NCBI GenBank assembly: GCA_016808115.1
Contig: JAEQBH010006831.1
Span: 1-64,000 of the forward strand
Direction of reading: 5' to 3'
DNA length: 64,000 bases
Source of the DNA: Tetrastigma voinierianum
Lineage: Eukaryota; Streptophyta; Magnoliopsida; Vitales; Vitaceae
Shown here: in pieces, positions 58,882 through 64,000 of the stretch
Layout of the letters: the number at the start of each line of letters is the position of its first letter
Position numbering within the stretch: the first letter of the stretch is position 1
Made by a program: the position numbers and the translations under genes
The notes under the pieces: model-generated
Seen by the model: the letters and a program-made list of their open reading frames with translations, nothing else
The model's database searches: none
Told to the model about the DNA's origin: nothing

Positions 58882-60690
58882 TGTAAGCGGGGAAAATTCT
58901 AATAATTTTAAAATTAATAAATGGTAATTTAGGTAAAAATCAGAATTTTCTAAATCTCGAGATGACTAGCTGGACTTTCTGGATTTAGAATTCGTCTCAC
59001 GAAATCTATCTATAGTCGAATTTATTAATTAGAAGACAGGTCGGAATTCCGTTTAAGCCTTGAAGGTGTTGGGTGTGGTCTGTAAAGCGGGTTGTGAAGA
59101 CATGATGTGACCAAAAAGTCTGCCTCTTAATATCTTGTATGTGTGCGTGTTGCGTGATTGGTGAGAGGATGAGATGAGATAGAACAGATTAAAGCGTATG
59201 TGCATCAAAAACTAGACAATGATGGGAATTTTGGAAAGTTTAAATGAATAAAAACAAAAGAGGAATAGTTTTCTTAACTGGGTGGGCTTCAAACGTACAG
59301 TAAGTGGGAGTTTGAGTTTTTAGAGAGAAATGGTAAACTTCCTCTCTCTAGATTCCCACTCATTAAGAACTCATCGGTTATCACGTGAATAAAGCGAAAT
59401 CGTCTCTGCGGCGAAATTTCTGTATGGCATGATTTGTGAGTTCCGACAACTCCAGTGGAATCTTTTCTTGGTTTATTCTTAGCGGCTAGAGTCATTTTGC
59501 CGGATGAGGTTGTTGAGCTGCAAATGTGTTATCGGTCTCAAAATCACTGAACGGAGTAGAAAATCCTACTTCCCATTATTGACGATGAAAGCAGTCTTGG
59601 GCAGGGTTTGTTAGCGTGATTGGCTGTGTGATTTTGTGTTTATTACAAGATTTGATTCAAAATGAATTGTTTGGATTATCATTAACCCGTGAGCTAATTT
59701 GGTGTTGATGATTGTGAATTGAATGGCGTAGTTGTGGTCAATTTTGTTAATATATACATGAAAATATATTAGCATGAATTGTTTGGAATTAACGTAATGC
59801 ATTCGTATGCGCTAAGGGTACCTTAGATGGTAGGTGCGAGTGCATGACTTTATGAAAGAAGTGAAAGAAAGAAGAAATAAGCAGTTGTGAAGGAATTTCA
59901 GGAAGATTTTAGAAGAATTACCTTGGAAGTTGTCCAACGAGTTAATCAGGGCGGACCACCATTGTTTTTGAGAGGTGCGACAATTCACCTCGGGGGTTGT
60001 CAAATATTTTCACCCGAAACTCGTTGGTGTGTTTCGAAACAAAGGCTTTTGTTTTGAAAGCGATGTTTTCCACGCGTTTCGGCTTGGGCATGTGTGAGGG
60101 AGTGCCGGTGAAGGACTCAAGACATGGGATTAGGCATGTAGACGTTTAAGTATAATCGTAGCTATTTGCTTGAGTGTGATTGCTTATGCTGGCGTATGCG
60201 TTTAAGGTGGGGAGCGCCAATGTAGGAAATTATGATCTTGGGCATTCTTCCTTACTGTCGAGGATCACTATTTCAAGAAATGCGGGGGAGTATACGAGGA
60301 AGGAGGGCGCCGCTCACTTGAGACCGTTTTAGAAGAAGCTTCCGGGTTCATGGCACCAGTGATAAGATTTTATATAATATATTAGAACTTTAAATTTTAA
60401 TATATGTTTAAATTAAGTGATTTATTAACTTTCTTGAACCATGTATTATATTTGGACTGGATATATTTTGTGAGTATTGATGTGTGGAGCCCCAGTGGTC
60501 ATTTTACTCATTTTATCGTGTGTGTGCCGGTGTGAAGTGTCGATTATAAAATGTTGAGACGAGTTTGTATCTTGGATAGACTCTCCGCCTGAAAGACTCT
60601 TTGGAATTTTCATGAGTGGTGTCGGGTTACCAGGCATCTGAATATGAGTTGACGGGTTATCAACGGACCCAGGGTGAGGTGTCTAAAAAG
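58882..60690 (+). repeat. family Z LTR-like repeat, plus copy 2
   Basis: It is parallel to 43711-45508 in nearly every landmark: ATAAATGGTAATTTAGG, TCGTCTCACGAAATCTA, GAATTGTTTGGA, GGTGCGAGTGCATGAC, GTTGTCCAACGAG, TTAAGGTGGGGAGCGCC, TGACGGGTTATCAACGG. The opening is eroded (GCGGGGAAAATTC). Divergence from copy 1 is considerable, so these are old insertions. Confidence 0.75.
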
Positions 60691-61653
60691 TATATGTATT
60701 TTTCATCCATGCCAATTCTGAGCAAAACTATTAAATCTAATGCTCATTTTTCACATATGATAATGGAAAGATTCCTACTCCCAAAATATGAGAGAAAGAC
60801 ATATTTTACCCTTGTAAGAAAGTAACATGAATCTATAGTCTATTACTAAGAAAAGTAAAAAAATTATTAGAAAATCAATTATAACAGATTAAGGTATTAT
60901 ATACATTTTTCTTGATATAAGACTTTAGAAAGTATGAACAAAATTCTATATAAATATTAATATTTTCTAACTAGGATTATAAAGAATGTAGTAGTGTGTT
61001 GAGCAATACTAATATTTTCAACAACTTAATAATAATACTGTCATAATTCTAAATAAATAAAAGTAATTTATTTATTAGGCAGTTGGGTTTTTATAATGAG
61101 TATCACATGGTAATATCAATTTTCATGATAAACATATGAAATTTCAAAGAAAAGGATTTTATTATTCTTAGTAAGTTTTATTCTTTTTTGTTCTAATCCC
61201 CCATGGGAGGAAAAACTGAATTAGATTACTATTATCTGATAATAAAATGTCCATTGTCGCATTCATTGTTTGAGCAGGAGACCACAAGTAAACAAGGAAA
61301 AGAATTTTTGTTGTACCCTCAGTAGTTTAGTAATACAGTCATGTTTTTAATTTGCTATGAAATGTAACTAATTTTAATGCCCAACTGTTAATAATAGAAA
61401 TTCCATTGCAGTGACATTGTTAACTGATTTACTAAATAACACAGTTTCCAAGTGATTTGATTCAACTTTTACATGAGTTAGTTTGCTTTATGATAAAATT
61501 GTTATGATGAAGATCCATTTAATAGCATCAACTTTTAACAATAACTGCTGGTGATATCTATACCTAAGAGGTTATTTGAAAATCCTATTTAACTCTTGAA
61601 ACACTAGTTTCCATGATGAAAAAGCAAATAAACAAATTTGAGCCTACAACTAT

Positions 61654-61715
<62 letters not shown>

Positions 61716-62399
61716 TGGATGGAGAAAAGAATTAAATAAGTTTTTCAATTATATAATAGAATATTGTGGTTGAGTTTGCATATATAAGGTAGTGTACGGC
61801 CTCTTATAAAAGTTTAATATAGTTTAATATATATGATAGAATTAATAGTGAACAGATACTTTGTATGCAACGTTAAAGATTTGGAAGACTGAAAAAGTAA
61901 ATAAAGATTTATATATCATATATAAGTACAAACGAAATTATTATAAGGCAATGTTTGAGTTAATATGAAGTCAGTTACTCCACTCTATCCCACTGAAATT
62001 TATAAATACTAAACTATTTGACCAAAGTCTCTATATGTTATTTAAGTTACCATGATATTTGAATGCCCAGGCTCCATACTGTGTGAAGTCATCCAAGGCA
62101 GTAATACCAACCTCAGGATGACCGTAAAAATTTGAGCTTAGAATATGCAAATGCATTAATGAACTTATAAACATGAAGAAAAATGATAGAGACAATGATT
62201 ATGAAAGAAGAACTAACATGATTCATATTGAGAAGGCAGTTGTAGTTACATTAAGGTAGACTGGACTAAGACTATGGACTAATAAAATAAACTAAAAAAA
62301 AAAAAAAGATGATCATGGAACTGAAGGTGGCTTCACAACAAAGGTAAGTGGAGTCAACGTCAACCTTGGAAAACGGACGGTTTTCTAAACCACGGGGAA
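60691..62399. other. intergenic region downstream of the GA 2-oxidase locus
   Basis: AT-rich with a long (AT)n tract and a run of A at 62295-62308. No coding signal. Confidence 0.55.
61656..61713 (+). repeat. (AT)n microsatellite
   Basis: About 28 AT units. Confidence 0.97.
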
Positions 62400-62648
62400 A
62401 ATTCGTCATGGGGCGTTTTTCTCAAAGCCAAATGGCTATCAGCCAGCCTTGATTTGTAAGCAGATTTTTTTTGTAGTCAGCCATGTGAACTCTTCATTAC
62501 AGCGTTTCTTCTCCTTCTTTCCTGCAAGTAGAGAGATGAGTGCTATAGTTTCTGTTAAAGGTGGCCTCAAAGTATATCATTAACACTCTCTTTCTGCTCT
62601 CCGTCACTACTCATGCTTCACATCTTAAACTTCCCATTCGTCATCCAC
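62400..62648 (-). other. GA2ox: GA2ox exon 3
   Basis: After the acceptor GCAG, ATGACGAATGGGAAGTTTAAG matches the family's MTNGKFK segment. GTGAAGCAT keeps Lys-His (third Fe ligand), and RVLMIYF carries the Arg that contacts 2-oxoglutarate. GAGTTCACATGG (EFTW) and TCTGCTTACAAATCAAGG (SAYKSR) near the end are family signatures. Small deletions separate nearly every one of these blocks. The end is taken near 62400. Confidence 0.8.
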
Positions 62649-62704
62649 CTGCGTAATTCATTCTTCCTTAAATTTTACATTACTATGCACAAACCCAACC
62701 AATG

Positions 62705-62755
<51 letters not shown>

Positions 62756-63038
62756 CCCCATAAACAGAGAAAATTTAGGTAAGAGGAGAAAAACGTGAAG
62801 AGAAGAGAAATATACCCTTAATTTTTAATATTTATAATTATAACAGAGTGAAGAAGTCAGGAGAAGCAGAGGAAGGAAGAAGCTGTAGGGGCAATCACAT
62901 CTAGGAGAAATTAGGTACTCAACTAACATTAGAACTTTTTTCTTACCAGCTGCTGGGAAGCCTTTTTAATTGTTGATAAAAATCAAAATTTGGGGAGGTG
63001 GTGAGGATTTAGAAAAGGAAGAAAGTAGTAAGTAGTAC
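62649..63038 (-). other. GA2ox: GA2ox intron 2, with (AT)n
   Basis: About 390 bp, from GTACTACT to TTACGCAG, at the family's conserved second intron position. It contains a long (AT)n at 62706-62754. Confidence 0.7.
62706..62754 (-). repeat. (AT)n microsatellite in GA2ox intron 2
   Basis: About 24 AT units. Confidence 0.97.
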
Positions 63039-63387
63039 CTGGAGGGAGTCCACCAGCATTGATGAAAGAGGTCCTGATCAGGTGGGACTGAGACCCAAGT
63101 CCCATCTGGAGACATGACTGAGCCGGTGGTATTGTTGGACCTGAGCACAGATATTATCTGTGGGTCTGTATGCTCTCCGAATCCGATCAGACCTCTCCCA
63201 CTCAATGCTTCAAACTCTGGTGGGTATGGCGGATAGTGGTTGACCCTGAAACACGAGTCGCTCTGCTCCTCCTTGAAGCCTACTCAGCATTCCTTAGCTC
63301 TGGCATCTTCAGCCCTTCTGCTATCATTTCTAGCACTTCGTAGGCCAGCCACTCTTCACGGACGACACATAATCCAATCACTGCAAA
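63039..63387 (-). other. GA2ox: GA2ox exon 2
   Basis: It begins TTTGCAGTGATTGGATTATG and ends CTCCAG before the donor GTACTACT. The blocks EVLEMIAEGLKM, LSRL, SDSCFRVNHYPP, GFGEHTDPQ and VSVPPDQ are all present but use three frames. Changes occur near 63290, 63275, 63115 and 63065. The conserved exon end 'DSLQ' is readable only in a third frame. Confidence 0.85.
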
Positions 63388-63526
63388 CTGGATAACCTTA
63401 ATCAGATTCTTTTCCTTTCTTTTTTTCTTTTCCAAATTAAACCCACAAACAGAAGGACGAAAATAAAACCAGAAACACCCCACCCCAAGTTTTTTCCTTT
63501 CCTCTTTTTTTATTTTTTGTCATTAC
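63388..63526 (-). other. GA2ox: GA2ox intron 1
   Basis: About 139 bp, beginning GTAATGAC and ending TTATCCAG. It contains an A/G-rich stretch (63420-63435 on the minus strand). Confidence 0.65.
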
Positions 63527-63922
63527 CAGGAAATTTTGAGGGGTTTCATGAAATGGAGGAGGATATCTGAAAAGGAATCGAGATTAATTGGAAGGAGGGA
63601 GATATTCAATCAGCCCATCACCGTTAGAGGCCAATTCTTCTGTTTTTCTATAAAGGCTGAGGACCAACCGAAGTCCTTATCAGCCTGAGAAAGGATAAGA
63701 ACAGTGCTTCTCATCCTCCAATCTGGACATGAACTCCATTGGAACTCCATGATTGACCAGCTTGGGAATCCAGACTCCTCACAGGCCTCCCACCATCCTG
63801 AGGCCTTGGCGTGAGAACAGTCTACATATCCAATCTAGGAATTCAGTGAAGCCATGGTGGGCTTGCATGCCTTGTGATCAGAAACAATTGCTGACAGCTT
63901 CATTCTGTGATAAAGCCACCAT
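63527..63922 (-). other. GA2ox: GA2ox exon 1
   Basis: It starts ATGGTGGCTTTATCACAG and ends at CCTG before the donor GTAATG (63526-63521). A TGA appears after about 14 codons. HAKAS and EACEESGF are in one frame; KLVNHGVPMEF (63763-63710) is in another. NGDGLIEYLLL near the 3' end is back in the second frame. Total length (396 nt) is close to that of intact family members. Confidence 0.8.
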
Positions 63923-64000
63923 GAGAGTGCCTCACCTGCTCTGCCTCTGCTCTGTTCTAATAAAACAGAAGAAGAAATGAAGAAAGGGATGATGGGGATG
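63923..64000 (-). other. GA2ox 5' leader
   Basis: Immediately upstream of the start codon is a C/T- and GA-rich leader (TTTCTTCATTTCTTCTTCTG) with AGAGCAGAGGCAGAGCAGG. No TATA box is within the window, so the promoter lies beyond the edge. Confidence 0.4.

Larger units (their letters stand above)
62400..63922 (-). pseudogene. GA2ox: gibberellin 2-beta-dioxygenase (C19 type), frame-disrupted
   Basis: GA 2-oxidases are cytosolic Fe(II)/2-oxoglutarate dioxygenases that inactivate bioactive gibberellins by 2-beta-hydroxylation. Three exons are recognisable. Exon 1 holds KLVNHGVPMEFMSRLEDE and SNGDGLIEYLLL. Exon 2 holds YEVLEMIAEGLKM, SDSCFRVNHYPPYPP and GFGEHTDPQIISVLRSNNT, with the Fe ligands His at 63172-63170 and Asp at 63166-63164, then DGTWVSVPPDQ. 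Exon 3 holds MTNGKFK, the third ligand His (62615-62613), MIYF and a C-terminal SAYKSRLADS. Introns have GT and AG ends and the expected positions. However, successive blocks lie in different frames and stops occur in every exon. At least seven small indels are needed to explain this, although flanking bases match the family closely. So it is either a young pseudogene or a good gene in an indel-prone assembly. The start is the ATG at 63922, followed by VALSQ, as in the family. The closest subclass (GA2ox1/2/3-like) is inferred from the exon 2 motif. Confidence 0.88.

Noticed and set aside
43711..60690. The two plus-strand family Z copies as LTRs of one 17-kb element
   Set aside because: The interval holds no gag or pol remnants and is filled with other repeats, so two separate old insertions are more likely.
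62966..63205. A 79-codon protein starting MSGRGLIGFGEHTD as an independent gene
   Set aside because: The Met is internal to exon 2 of a GA 2-oxidase; the frame runs through a splice donor into intron sequence.
63280..63483. A 67-codon protein starting MGCFWFYFRP
   Set aside because: Its first half is GA2ox intron 1; only the end (YEVLEMIAEGLKM) is exon 2.
1..64000. tRNA, rRNA, snRNA or plant microRNA genes
   Set aside because: No convincing cloverleaf with A and B boxes, 5S or snRNA motif was noticed by eye; a covariance-model scan would be needed to exclude them.

Overview
This is a window of plant nuclear DNA, most likely from a woody core eudicot. It is AT-rich and carries long (AT)n and (CT)n microsatellites. 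Most of it is decayed LTR retrotransposons, and one GT-AG spliced plant gene sits at the right edge. I see no bacterial operon, CRISPR array, rRNA or tRNA gene. I also found no new multi-gene system; what merits a second look is the structure of the repeats and the state of the single host gene.

Layout. (1) 1-4040: gag, degenerate primer-binding site and 5' LTR of an Athila-type Ty3/gypsy element on the minus strand (element A), continuing off the left edge. (2) 4041-15738: the right-hand part of a Tat/Ogre-type Ty3/gypsy element on the plus strand. It holds gag remnant, protease, RT, RNase H, a second RNase H and integrase, then a 2.7-kb untranslated region with a 27-bp tandem repeat, a polypurine tract and a ~3-kb LTR with ~190-bp internal repeats. 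Element A appears to be inserted in its gag. (3) ~15961-26700: a second Athila-type element (B, plus strand) with gag end, protease, RT, RNase H and integrase, an extra ORF of the plant-transposon-protein type, a coiled-coil segment, a polypurine tract and a 3' LTR. (4) 26700-43700: a patchwork of LTR remnants. These are an internally deleted pair (element C, 29220-32385), several copies of an LTR-like family (here X), copia-related pieces (family Y) and an inverted copy of a third family (Z). (5) 43711-60690: two plus-strand Z copies, a locally duplicated segment around a microsatellite, non-autonomous DNA-transposon-like AT-rich sequences, and unassigned intergenic DNA. (6) 62400-63922: a gibberellin 2-oxidase locus on the minus strand. 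Its three exons and splice sites are recognisable, but the reading frame is broken many times.

All retroelement reading frames are interrupted, so none can be autonomous as it stands. In element B many stops fall where the family has Gln or Trp, which points to C-to-T decay of methylated DNA. The GA 2-oxidase locus instead shows mainly small insertions and deletions, which means either a recent pseudogene or an indel-prone assembly. Family labels rest on motif reading only; no database or alignment search was run.
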